A stretch of DNA of 64,000 nt from Trujillonella humicola. Lineage in GTDB: Bacteria; Actinomycetota; Actinomycetes; Mycobacteriales; Geodermatophilaceae. The translations under genes and the position numbers were made by a program. Location of the stretch: positions 1 to 64,000 of the forward strand of contig NZ_JBJNRJ010000015.1 in the NCBI RefSeq assembly GCF_046233715.1, given 5' to 3'. Below, piece after piece: positions 8,359 through 15,685 of the stretch. Positions within the stretch are counted from its first letter, which is position 1; each line of letters opens with the position of its first letter. The notes under the pieces were generated by a model. The model did not search any database, had not been told where the DNA came from, and saw only the letters and a list, made by a program, of their open reading frames with translations.

Positions 8359-8727
8359 ATGAGCAGCACGGGCGTCGGGGACCGGACGATGGTGGACGAC
8401 GAGGTCGTCGTCCAGCTCGACGACGAGCTGATGGCCGACGGGTTCGCCGACGTCCGGTGGCTGCTGCACGACGCGCTGATCGCCGGTGCCCGGAGGATCG
8501 TCGTGGACCTCAGCGGGGTGCAGTCGCTGGGCAGCCCGGCCCTGGCGAGCTTCCTGTGGGCGCACCGCAGGTGCCGGGCCCGCGGCGGGTCGGTCGTGCT
8601 CCGGGGCGCCGACCGGCGCACCCGGGACATGGTGCACCGCACCGGGCTCTGGCGGGTGCTGGACCTGCAGAGCGGACCGGTGCGCGGGTCCCGGCGGGGG
8701 TCAGCGGTGCGGCGGCGGGACCTGTGA
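8359..8727 (+). CDS. STAS-domain anti-sigma factor antagonist
   Basis: A 122-residue protein with a STAS fold: VVVQLDDELMADGFADV, then ARRIVVDLSGVQSLGSPALASFLWAHRRC, then GGSVVLRGADRRTRDMVHRTGLWRVLDL. The Ser in LSGVQSLGSPAL sits where SpoIIAA-type antagonists are phosphorylated. ATG at 8359 follows a purine-rich GGGGGAAC. No partner-switch kinase or sigma factor is nearby, so this is an orphan regulator. Its last 27 bp overlap the convergent small zinc-ribbon gene. Confidence 0.8.
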   Translation: MSSTGVGDRTMVDDEVVVQLDDELMADGFADVRWLLHDALIAGARRIVVDLSGVQSLGSPALASFLWAHRRCRARGGSVVLRGADRRTRDMVHRTGLWRVLDLQSGPVRGSRRGSAVRRRDL

Positions 8728-8949
8728 CACGGCGGCGACGGGGGAGTACCCGCGCCGCTCCCGGTGGGAGTACAGCTCCTGCCGCTCCGGCAGGCCGTGG
8801 CCGCCCGGGCAGCTCAGCGTGCTGACCTCGCCCACGTACACCGACGACTGCAGCCCGCTGTGGAAGTGGATGCCGGCCTGCTGCACCAGCCGGCGGTCGC
8901 ACCGGGGGCAGTGGAGGTTGTGCGGGGACTCGATCCAGACGTCGGTCAT
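8701..8949 (-). CDS. Small zinc-ribbon-like protein, unknown function
   Basis: An 82-residue protein. MTDVWIESPHNLHCPRCDRRL contains CPRC; further on VSTLSCPGGHGLPERQ supplies another Cys and a His, giving a plausible single zinc site. No family is recognised. ATG at 8949 is chosen because the coding character begins with MTDVWIESP. Its 3' end overlaps the STAS gene on the opposite strand by 27 bp. Confidence 0.6.
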   Translation of the reverse strand: MTDVWIESPHNLHCPRCDRRLVQQAGIHFHSGLQSSVYVGEVSTLSCPGGHGLPERQELYSHRERRGYSPVAAVSQVPPPHR

Positions 8950-9145
8950 GACGTCGAGGTTGCGGTGCGGTCGGCGTCGGCGGGAACCCCGGGCCCGGTT
9001 CTCCGCGACACCGTCACGAGATCTCCACACGGGTGCGACGCGCGTGACGATCCGTTGACGACTCGTCCCGCTCCGTGGCGCAGCGCGATGACCGGACGCC
9101 GTGCCCGGCATCGTCCGGGGCGACCACGACGTGAAGGAGATCCGG

Positions 9146-9277
9146 ATGTGCTGCTCGCGCGCTGCCCACCCCGACCGGCGCAGCCGGTTCTGCACCGGGT
9201 GCGGCCGGCGGCTCCTGCCGCCGGTCACCGGCCGGCCGGGTGGACGGGTGGTCCCGCCCTCGCCGCCCCGGCGGTGA
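9146..9277 (+). CDS. 43-residue zinc-ribbon microprotein
   Basis: A short frame, ATG at 9146, with a strong ribosome site (GAAGGAG) 6 bases upstream. The product begins MCCSRAAHPDRRSRFCTGCG. The first Cys pair and the FCTGCG pair fit the common actinobacterial zinc-ribbon pattern, here with one Cys apparently replaced or shifted in the first knuckle. The tail is Pro/Arg/Gly-rich with no other domain. Function unknown. It may be exclusive to relatives, since nothing larger surrounds it. Confidence 0.5.
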   Translation: MCCSRAAHPDRRSRFCTGCGRRLLPPVTGRPGGRVVPPSPPRR

Positions 9278-9444
9278 GCTCGGGGGACTCCGGGCGGTGG
9301 CACGCCGCGGCGCCGCCGCGCGGACATGACGGGTCGGTGTCGACTCCGCCCGGCCCGTGGCGGCCGGACAGCAGAGGGTAGTGCCGGGATGCCTCGCGTC
9401 GTCCGGGGCATCTCGACGGGGAGAGACGAGGAGGAGCAGGTCTC

Positions 9445-9738
9445 ATGGAGCTCACGAGCCTCGTCACGGCTGCGGCCATCGGGTTGGTGACCGGGACCTC
9501 CGGGTGGTTCCTCCTGCCGGAGGGCAGGAGGGGGTACCTCTGGCCGGTGCTGGTGACCGCGGTGGGTGCGGCGCTGGCCGGCACGCTCGTCGCGGCTGCC
9601 GCAGGCGTCGCGCGCACGCCGGGTGTCGACTGGCTGGAGCTGAGCGCCCAGCTGGGCTTCGCGGTGGTGGGGGTGGCCGTCTACGCCCGGCTGACGGGAC
9701 GGCGGACCAGTCGCAGCGGCACGAGGAGGACCCGGTGA
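9445..9738 (+). CDS. Three-helix small membrane protein (GlsB/YeaQ-like size), unknown role
   Basis: A 97-residue protein with three hydrophobic helices: LVTAAAIGLVTGTSGWFLLP, YLWPVLVTAVGAALAGTLVAA, and LGFAVVGVAVYARL. The Gly-rich first helix and length resemble small transglycosylase-associated (GlsB/YeaQ) stress membrane proteins, but the match is not firm. ATG at 9445 follows GAGGAGGAG. The next gene starts inside its stop codon (GTGA), so the two are coupled. Confidence 0.6.
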   Translation: MELTSLVTAAAIGLVTGTSGWFLLPEGRRGYLWPVLVTAVGAALAGTLVAAAAGVARTPGVDWLELSAQLGFAVVGVAVYARLTGRRTSRSGTRRTR

Positions 9739-10052
9739 CCTGGCCCGTCGTCCTGCTGACGGCGGCGGCCGTGCTCGCGACGGCCGGGGCGCTCGCCCCC
9801 CGCCCGGACGCCGGGACCCTGCCCGAGGAGGCACGGGCGCGGCGGTCGATCCTGGGCTTCGGCCTGCTGGCGGTGGCCGTGGGCCTGGCCGCGTTCGGCG
9901 GCGGGCTGCTGGGAGCGGGCGGCTCGGGTCCCGAGCAGGTACGCGCGCTCGCCGGCGCGGCCCTGGTGGTCGCCGTCCCGCTGGCCGCCGTCGCACTGGT
10001 CCGGTGGCTGCACGAGGCCCGGGCTGCCCGCAGGTCCCGGGCCGACCGGTGA
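9735..10052 (+). CDS. Small integral membrane protein, coupled to upstream gene
   Basis: A 105-residue protein with three hydrophobic helices (TWPVVLLTAAAVLATAGALA; ILGFGLLAVAVGLAAFGGGLL; ALAGAALVVAVPLAAVALV) and a basic C-terminus (HEARAARRSRADR). The GTG start at 9735 overlaps the preceding stop by 4 nt. Family not recognised. It likely works with the preceding small membrane protein. Confidence 0.6.
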   Translation: MTWPVVLLTAAAVLATAGALAPRPDAGTLPEEARARRSILGFGLLAVAVGLAAFGGGLLGAGGSGPEQVRALAGAALVVAVPLAAVALVRWLHEARAARRSRADR

Positions 10053-10089
10053 CGACCCGGTCGCTCCGCCCTCCCCGCGCATCGGGGCG

Positions 10090-10292
10090 GTCGATCGGCC
10101 GAGTGAGCTGACCAGGTCCTGGCAGGCCTCGAGCACCGCTCGGGTGAGCGTCGCGTCGTAGCCCGTGTGCCGGGAGAGCACCCGGCCGGTCGCGTCGCAG
10201 ACGTCGGCGCAGGCGGCGTTCCTGCGGATGCAGGTCCTGAGCTCGTCGACCGACTCGGCGTGGTGGTCCTCCCGCGCCGGCCCGGCCGTCAC
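10090..10292 (-). pseudogene. Decayed four-helix-bundle copper-binding protein (DUF326) gene
   Basis: The minus strand encodes DELRTCIRRNAACADVC followed by DATGRVLSRHTGYDATLTR and AVLEACQDLVSSLG. This is the central part of the small Cys-rich four-helix-bundle (DUF326/Csp-like) copper-binding family. The N-terminal helix with its CxxC repeats is missing. After LEACQ the frame jumps to a family-like C-terminal end (DLVSSLG), without the intervening Cys/His helices (the CAEEC...HEHCRVCAEAC region). It then runs on with no family character. An internal deletion between two similar EAC segments would explain this. It probably makes no working copper store. Confidence 0.6.
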
Positions 10293-10470
10293 CGATCCGT
10301 CCCGCCCGGGTGCGGTTCAGGGCGCCGGGGCGGGTACGGGGGGCACGGCCCGAGACAGCGGGCCGGGACGCGGGGGAGGAGTCCGCACATGGCCGCCACC
10401 GACCGGATCGCCGGGAGCGCCGTCCCCGGTCGATGCCGCCGGCTGTGACCGCGCGGGCACGGGCGACCAC

Positions 10471-11694
10471 GTGCTGATCGACCTCCTGCTCACCGCGGCG
10501 GGAGCGCTCGGCATCGCGGTCGCGGCGCTGTCGGGCCGGCTCCGGCGCTGGCCGGTCTCCGAGCCCGTGCTCGCGCTCGCGGTCGGCGTCGTGCTCGGTC
10601 CCGCGCTGACGGGCGTGCTCGACGTCCCCCCGCTCACCGCGGACAGCACGTGGCTGCACACGGCTGCCCGGCTGCTGCTCGCGGTGTCGGTCATGTCGGT
10701 CGCGCTGCGCTACCCGGTGCGGGAGGTGCGGGCCCGGCTGCGTCCGGTCCTCCTCCTGCTGGCGGTCGCGATGCCCGCGATGGGCGTCGTCACGGCCGGG
10801 CTCGCCGCCGTGACCCTGGGCGTGGGAGTGGGCGCGGCCGCCCTGCTCGGCGCCGCGCTGTCCCCGACCGATCCGGTGCTGGCCTCCAGCGTCGTCACCG
10901 GCGGGCCGGCCGAGGAGGACCTCCCTGCCCGGGACCGCCAGGTGCTGTCCCTGGAGTCCGGAGCCAACGACGGGCTGGCGCTGCCGCTGGTGCTGCTGGC
11001 CGTCGCGCTGGCCGGTCCCCTGGGCGTCGGGGCGGCTCTCGCCGAGTCGCTGTGGCAGGTGGCCGGGGCGACGGGTCTGGGTCTCGCCCTGGGGTGGTTG
11101 GGGGCCCGGGCGCTGCGGGCGGGGGAGCGGCACGGCTCCACCGACACCGGTGCGCGGCTGCTGTTCACCGTGGTGCTCGCCTTCGCCGTCCTCGGGGTCT
11201 CCGGCCTGGTGCACGTCGACGGCATCCTCGCGGTGTTCGTCGCCGGCCTGGCGTACAACCACGTGGCCACCGGTGCCGACCGGACCGACGACGTGCCGAT
11301 CGACGAGGCGGTCAACCGCTTCCTCGTCCTCCCGCTGTTCGTGGCGCTCGGCGTCGTGCTGCCCTGGGAGGCGTGGGCCGACCTCGGGTGGCGCGGCCCG
11401 GCGCTCGCCGTCGGCGTCCTGCTGCTGCGCCGGCTGCCGGTCGTGTGGCTGCTCCGCCGGCCGTTGCGGCTCGGCCGGCCCGACGCCGTGTTCCTCGGGT
11501 GGTTCGGGCCGGTCGGGGTGTCGGCGCTGTTCTACCTGGCCATGGAGCACGAACGGCTGGCACCGGACCCGGTGGTGCTCGCGGCCGGGAGCCTCGTCGT
11601 CGCCGCCAGCACCGTGGTGCACGGCATCTCCTCTGCTCCGGGCCGGGTGCTGTACCGCCGCGCGACCGCAGCCGCGGCGCAGCAGACCGATTGA
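10471..11694 (+). CDS. Cation/proton antiporter, CPA1/NhaP type
   Basis: A 407-residue membrane transporter with about 12 helices. It carries the CPA hallmarks LSPTDPVLASSVV (the transport TDPV region) and LESGANDGLALPLVLLA (the ND motif). It probably exchanges Na+ or K+ for protons. GTG at 10471 (VLIDLLLTAAGALGI) begins directly with the first helix; the frame upstream is low-complexity and not conserved in character. About 15 bp separate its stop from the DUF421 gene, so they are likely co-transcribed. Confidence 0.8.
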   Translation: MLIDLLLTAAGALGIAVAALSGRLRRWPVSEPVLALAVGVVLGPALTGVLDVPPLTADSTWLHTAARLLLAVSVMSVALRYPVREVRARLRPVLLLLAVAMPAMGVVTAGLAAVTLGVGVGAAALLGAALSPTDPVLASSVVTGGPAEEDLPARDRQVLSLESGANDGLALPLVLLAVALAGPLGVGAALAESLWQVAGATGLGLALGWLGARALRAGERHGSTDTGARLLFTVVLAFAVLGVSGLVHVDGILAVFVAGLAYNHVATGADRTDDVPIDEAVNRFLVLPLFVALGVVLPWEAWADLGWRGPALAVGVLLLRRLPVVWLLRRPLRLGRPDAVFLGWFGPVGVSALFYLAMEHERLAPDPVVLAAGSLVVAASTVVHGISSAPGRVLYRRATAAAAQQTD

Positions 11695-11709
11695 GGAAGG
11701 GTTCCCTCC

Positions 11710-12234
11710 ATGTGGTTCGACTCGTGGTCCGACCTGGGCCGCATCCTCGCCGTCGGGACGAGCGCCTACGTGACGGTGGTCGTCGTCCTCCGGCTGACGG
11801 GCAAGCGCACGCTGTCCAAGCTCAACGCCTTCGACCTGGTGGTCACGGTGGCGCTGGGGTCGGTGCTCGCGACGATCCTGCTGAGCGGGGACGTGTCGTG
11901 GAGCGAGGGCGCGCTGGCGCTCGGTCTGCTCGCCGCCGCCCAGCTGGTCGTCGCGTGGGTCACCGTGCGCCGGCCCGGCATGCGATCGGCGGTGACCTCC
12001 CGGCCGCGCCTGCTCCTCACCGACGGCGCGCCGCTGCCCGAGGCGCTCCGCGGGGAGCGGGTGTCGATGGACGAGATCCGCCAGGCGGTGCGCGCCAGCG
12101 GCTCCGGGGACCTGTCCACCGTGGCCGCCGTCGTCCTCGAGAGCGACGGGTCCCTCAGCGTGCTCTCCCGCGACCAGCTCGGTGACGGGTCGGCGCTGGA
12201 CGGCGTGGAGGGCGTGCGGACCGCCGAGGGCTGA
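11710..12234 (+). CDS. DUF421 (YetF-like) membrane protein
   Basis: A 174-residue protein with three N-terminal helices and a soluble C-terminal domain. Typical features are VLRLTGKRTLSKLNAFDLVVTVALGS, then RPRLLLTDGAPLPEALRGERVSMDEIRQAVRASG, then a short acidic end (VVLESDGSLSVL). ATG at 11710 follows GAGGAAGGG. It ends 33 bp before the att repeat of the genomic island, so it is the last chromosomal gene on this side. Confidence 0.85.
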   Translation: MWFDSWSDLGRILAVGTSAYVTVVVVLRLTGKRTLSKLNAFDLVVTVALGSVLATILLSGDVSWSEGALALGLLAAAQLVVAWVTVRRPGMRSAVTSRPRLLLTDGAPLPEALRGERVSMDEIRQAVRASGSGDLSTVAAVVLESDGSLSVLSRDQLGDGSALDGVEGVRTAEG

Positions 12235-12266
12235 CCACGTCCGACGGCGCCATCGCTGCGGACACC

Positions 12267-12314
12267 GGGTGGGGCGGGTGGGGCTCGAACCCACGACCCA
12301 GGGATTATGAGTCC
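12267..12314. repeat. attL (48-bp repeat, tRNA-Met 3' fragment)
   Basis: Identical over 48 bp to 30809-30856. On the minus strand it is the anticodon loop (CTCATAA), variable region, T-arm and acceptor 3' strand of tRNA-Met, but the sequence past 12314 is unrelated, so no tRNA is encoded here. Confidence 0.92.
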
Positions 12315-12767
12315 GGTGGGCCACGTATCGACGCTGATCCCTCATGACCGGCCGGGGCCGTTCCCGCACGTCAGACGCTTGCCGCAATCCGCACGTGTTC
12401 GCCTCTGCCTTTGCGGCACTTGGGCGTTCGTGCCCACCGTGTGCCCACCCCACCCTCGTCAGGGTGGCGTCCGCGGCCGACACGGGGTCAGGGCGGCCTG
12501 GCGCCGGACGTCGTCGAGGTGGACCGGTTCTATGCGACGACGGCGCTGCCGTACGAGCACCGCGAACGAGTGGCCGCCGGCCTCCGCGACCAGCTGCCGC
12601 AGGGGCTCGGGCGTCGCATCACGCCGGGCGGGTCAACGTTCAAGATGACCGTCGCGACGACATCACCCGAGAGGCATGGCCGGCCGAGGCATGTGTGCTG
12701 GCCGACGACGTCGCTGCGTCCGGGCTCGCCGTGAGCGGCGCGGCTGGCGACTCTATGCTCGGCCGTC
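12315..12767. other. Left island arm without a confident gene; integrase-tail-like remnant
   Basis: Around 12425-12450 the plus strand reads AFVPTVCPPHP, resembling the C-terminal tail of the intact integrase (GVPTMCPPGTV), but with no integrase core before it. Further on, DVVEVDRFYATTALPYEHRERVAAG followed, after an apparent frame change, by DITREAWPAEACVLADDVAASG looks like a broken coding fragment. No complete gene can be supported. Confidence 0.4.
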
Positions 12768-13187
12768 ATGCGACCGGTCGACCTGCCTGCCGAGGCGGTT
12801 GTCATCCGGTTCACCCCGGTGAGGCCTGACCGGGTGCTCGTGAAGGCGAACCAGGAGCATCGCTTCGTGGGCGCCTACGGACTGTCCGTGTTTGCGAGCG
12901 CCCCTCGTTTGGGTGAAGACACGGACACGGTCGTCCGAAGACTGTTGGAGGCGGCGCAGCTCGATGGAGTGAACCCTGCCACCAACAAGAACTACTACAT
13001 CTGCAGCACAGCTGCGGCACTGCGGGATCTTGGGTTCTCGTTCTACAAGTACGAGGAGCACGAAGAGCCCAATGAGCCGCCCGAGCACTACTCTGTTGAC
13101 CTGGGCTCCGACGGAGCTGGACCCACCGTAGATGCGGTGATCAGCTTCCTCGGAGCCTTCGAGACGAGAAGGTGGACCACGCCGTGA
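12768..13187 (+). CDS. Island cargo protein, unknown (first of a trio)
   Basis: A 139-residue soluble protein with no recognised domain. It has a beta-rich N-terminus (AVVIRFTPVRPDRVLVKANQEHRF), then VVRRLLEAAQLDGVNPATNKNYYIC, and an acidic middle (YKYEEHEEPNEPPEHY). ATG at 12768 is preceded by little ribosome-site signal. Its stop overlaps the next start by one base (TGATG), so translation is coupled. It is the first gene of a plus-strand group converging on the defence-type operon. Confidence 0.6.
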   Translation: MRPVDLPAEAVVIRFTPVRPDRVLVKANQEHRFVGAYGLSVFASAPRLGEDTDTVVRRLLEAAQLDGVNPATNKNYYICSTAAALRDLGFSFYKYEEHEEPNEPPEHYSVDLGSDGAGPTVDAVISFLGAFETRRWTTP

Positions 13188-13582
13188 TGAGGATCGAGAT
13201 CGACCTGAACGTGCGCGTCCGTGGTAGCGGGACGTACGCCGGTTTCGAGGACGTCGTCGACGCTGCCCCCACCGACCTCCAGCCAGGCGACGAGGTCGAG
13301 GTCTTCGAGTCAGAAGCCGACCTGGTCGGACGCGGCCACGTCACTGCGATCGACGTCGAACGCCAACTCGTGTACCTCTCTGTCGACTGGGCGTCGCTGC
13401 GCCCGCCGGCCCAGCACACAACGGTCGTTCCGATCACCTACGTGCGCCGTTGGTACAACGGCGCCCTGCAGCCCGAACGTGATGTCGCAACGAGCACCGT
13501 CGGTGGTCCCACCTTCAAGAACGTTGAAGCGGCCACCGAGGTCCTGACGCACAGCCACGAGCAGCCGCTGCAGGCCGTCTGA
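13187..13582 (+). CDS. Island cargo protein, beta-rich, unknown (second of the trio)
   Basis: A 131-residue protein beginning MRIEIDLNVRVRGSGTYAGFED. It has an SH3-like or KOW-like beta pattern: LQPGDEVEVFESEADLVGRGHVTAIDVERQLVYLSVDWASL. Family not recognised. ATG at 13187 shares one base with the preceding stop; an in-frame ATG or GTG slightly upstream is possible. The next gene begins 2 bp after its stop, so the three form one operon. Confidence 0.6.
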   Translation: MRIEIDLNVRVRGSGTYAGFEDVVDAAPTDLQPGDEVEVFESEADLVGRGHVTAIDVERQLVYLSVDWASLRPPAQHTTVVPITYVRRWYNGALQPERDVATSTVGGPTFKNVEAATEVLTHSHEQPLQAV

Positions 13583-13584
13583 CC

Positions 13585-14151
13585 GTGGGAAGCATTGCTC
13601 AAGACGCTCACGCAGTCCTCCTCCTCGCCGACTACATCGGCTTGGACAGCGGCGGCAAGCTCAACCTCATGGGTGCCGGCTTTGGTGTCGCCGGGTGGCA
13701 AGCCGGCCAGACGGCACCGATGTACCTCGCCGTGATGATCGACGTGCCTGGGCGCCATGCTGGCGAGCAGTTCACCTGGTCAGTCGAGCTTCGTGACGTC
13801 GAGGCAGACCAGCTTGTCGTGCTTCCGGGGCCGACCGGACAGGGCGAGCCGGTGCGTTTCGCGCAAGCTGTTGTTGCGGAGCGGCCGACGTCTCCGGGGC
13901 TGGCACTGCCACCTGACCTCCCTGGCCGGGTGCAGATGCAGTTCGCCTTTCCCAACGGGATGCCGTTGACCCCTGGCCGGCGCTACCGATGGCGGCTTGC
14001 AATCGACAACACGTTTCGCAAGAACTGGGTAGCCAACTTCTACGTCCCAGAACCGCCGGCTCCGCCGGTCTATGGGGGTCCGAACGGGCCGGGCGCAATC
14101 GAGGGCGTGGAGCAAGTCCCAGAGGAAGAAGACCCGCTGGAAGAGCTCTAA
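13585..14151 (+). CDS. DUF6941-like protein (third of the trio)
   Basis: A 188-residue protein. The N-terminal pattern AVLLLADYIGLDSGGKLNLMGAGFG resembles the DUF6941 group (ADYA...GK..i.G.G). It is followed by beta strands and by RVQMQFAFPNGMPLTPGRRYRWRLAIDN, then a Pro/Glu-rich tail (EEEDPLEEL). GTG start at 13585, two bases after the previous stop. Function unknown. Similar proteins may bind ligands or act as accessory factors; here the only clue is membership in a mobile-element operon. Confidence 0.6.
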   Translation: MGSIAQDAHAVLLLADYIGLDSGGKLNLMGAGFGVAGWQAGQTAPMYLAVMIDVPGRHAGEQFTWSVELRDVEADQLVVLPGPTGQGEPVRFAQAVVAERPTSPGLALPPDLPGRVQMQFAFPNGMPLTPGRRYRWRLAIDNTFRKNWVANFYVPEPPAPPVYGGPNGPGAIEGVEQVPEEEDPLEEL

Positions 14152-14392
14152 GGGCCGGCAGCCGCACGCCACCAGCGGCGTAGCGACGTGCTTTGCGGGG
14201 CCCCTCGCCTGTCCCGTCGACGAAGCCTCGCGAGACCTGCAAGATGTGACCACACAGCGCCCAGCAGCCGCATTAGCCCTGCTCAGGCGGGGCGCCGGGT
14301 AATGGCTAATTCCGCAGGCTCTCTCATGACGCTCGGGCTTCAACTGTCCATGTTCGAACTGCGCGACGTATGGCCGGGCGCGGCCCTGCCCG

Positions 14393-15592
14393 TTACGCCT
14401 CACCTCGATCCTGGGCCTTCTTCCCAGCAGCCGCGAGACCCACCAGTCCAACGACTGCCGCGGCGTACGGCGTTGCGTCCTTCGTGCCTTGGATCGCTTG
14501 GGCGCCCTTCTCCACAATGGGCCCGAGCTGCCTCGCCGACCACGAGCGGGGCTCGGCTTGGATCTCGAGGAGCTCGTGGAAGTCATCGACTCCGCTCGCT
14601 ACGAGGTTGCCTGCCTGAACTACTTCCAAGGACTTTTTCCAATTCCAGACCAACTTCGCATTTGCTTTGCCGACAGCCACGTCCATACGGTCCAGCAGTT
14701 GCGCAGTGCGTTCTAGGAACAGTTCTAGTCGGCTCTGGCGAGCTGCCTTCAGCCCGAGACGATGGCGGTCCAACTCGTCCGGCGACGCGTCCGAAACACG
14801 GTCGAGCTCCAAGTCGGCGATCGCGTCTTGTAGTTGGAAGCAACGAGCGAGAACCGCAAGCCAGACACGCACCTCGGACCCGGCTTCCTTGGCCGTCTTG
14901 GCGATATCGCCAACTTTCGACTTCCGCTCCAGCTTCTCGGCGAGGTCCCTGAGTTGACGCGAGGCGTACGCCTGCGTTTCCAGGATCGTCGTGGAGGTGC
15001 TCTCCACTTTCGACCATGTGATCTCCGAGACCCTGCCCACTGATTCCCGGACGCTCATTGCCTCCCGGATCGCGAGGTCGACTCCGTCAGTGCGTGCGAG
15101 CACCTGGTTCTTCTGGGCGCGGCGAACGTCATCGAGCTTCTCGTCGATCTTCGCGAGGTAGTCGGTGATCTCCGCCATGGCCTCCCGGCTCGCGACCTGC
15201 GCCATAAGGCCTGCTACGCCGGATAGCACCGCCGGGTTGGTGACTAGTGACCCCAGGCGTTGTTCTGTCTGGAGCCAGTTCTGAACCTTTCCGGGTATCC
15301 CCACCATGACGTGGCTGACCCCAGGCGTCTTGGTCTCGATGAGCCCGTGATCCTTGACGAGTCGAGCGGACTCCTCAGTCAGCCTGATCCAGCGGCCCGA
15401 GTTCTCGGCGATTTCCGAAGCTGCCTGTGTGGCGTCGGATGCCATGGCGAGCAGGGCCTCAAGACGTCGCAGATTGAGCTGCCGTGACGAGGCCAAGAGT
15501 CCCTTCGACTTGAGAAACGCCTCGACGGCCGTCTCGGCGCCGATGATCGCCACACCGTCGCCGTCGCTGATCAGCTGAATCTCGTTGTCCAT
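14393..15592 (-). CDS. Island protein with coiled coil and C-terminal hydrophobic helix, unknown
   Basis: A 399-residue protein starting MDNEIQLISDGDGVAIIGAE. It is largely alpha-helical with heptad-like stretches (ITDYLAKIDEKLDDVRRAQKNQ; AYASRQLRDLAEKLERKSKVGDIAKTAKEAG). Near the end are a Trp-containing segment and a short hydrophobic helix (YAAAVVGLVGLAAAG) before a charged tail. No known domain is recognised. It lies 94 bp downstream of the DUF499 gene on the same strand, so it may be the last gene of that operon and a possible membrane-associated effector; that is inference. Confidence 0.65.
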   Translation of the reverse strand: MDNEIQLISDGDGVAIIGAETAVEAFLKSKGLLASSRQLNLRRLEALLAMASDATQAASEIAENSGRWIRLTEESARLVKDHGLIETKTPGVSHVMVGIPGKVQNWLQTEQRLGSLVTNPAVLSGVAGLMAQVASREAMAEITDYLAKIDEKLDDVRRAQKNQVLARTDGVDLAIREAMSVRESVGRVSEITWSKVESTSTTILETQAYASRQLRDLAEKLERKSKVGDIAKTAKEAGSEVRVWLAVLARCFQLQDAIADLELDRVSDASPDELDRHRLGLKAARQSRLELFLERTAQLLDRMDVAVGKANAKLVWNWKKSLEVVQAGNLVASGVDDFHELLEIQAEPRSWSARQLGPIVEKGAQAIQGTKDATPYAAAVVGLVGLAAAGKKAQDRGEA

Positions 15593-15685
15593 CGTCGCTT
15601 CCTGGGTTGGGCTCTCGTGGTCAGGGGCCTCGAATGACCTCGGCGGGCCGGACAGGTCTTGGTGGCGTGCCGCGCCCCAAGCCGC

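Noticed and set aside
12267..12314. A second tRNA gene at the left repeat
   Set aside because: Only the 3' part of the tRNA is present; the sequence after 12314 does not complete the D-arm or acceptor 5' strand.
12411..12734. Possible 107-codon gene in the left island arm
   Set aside because: Coding character changes frame near 12640 and there is no ribosome site; more likely debris.
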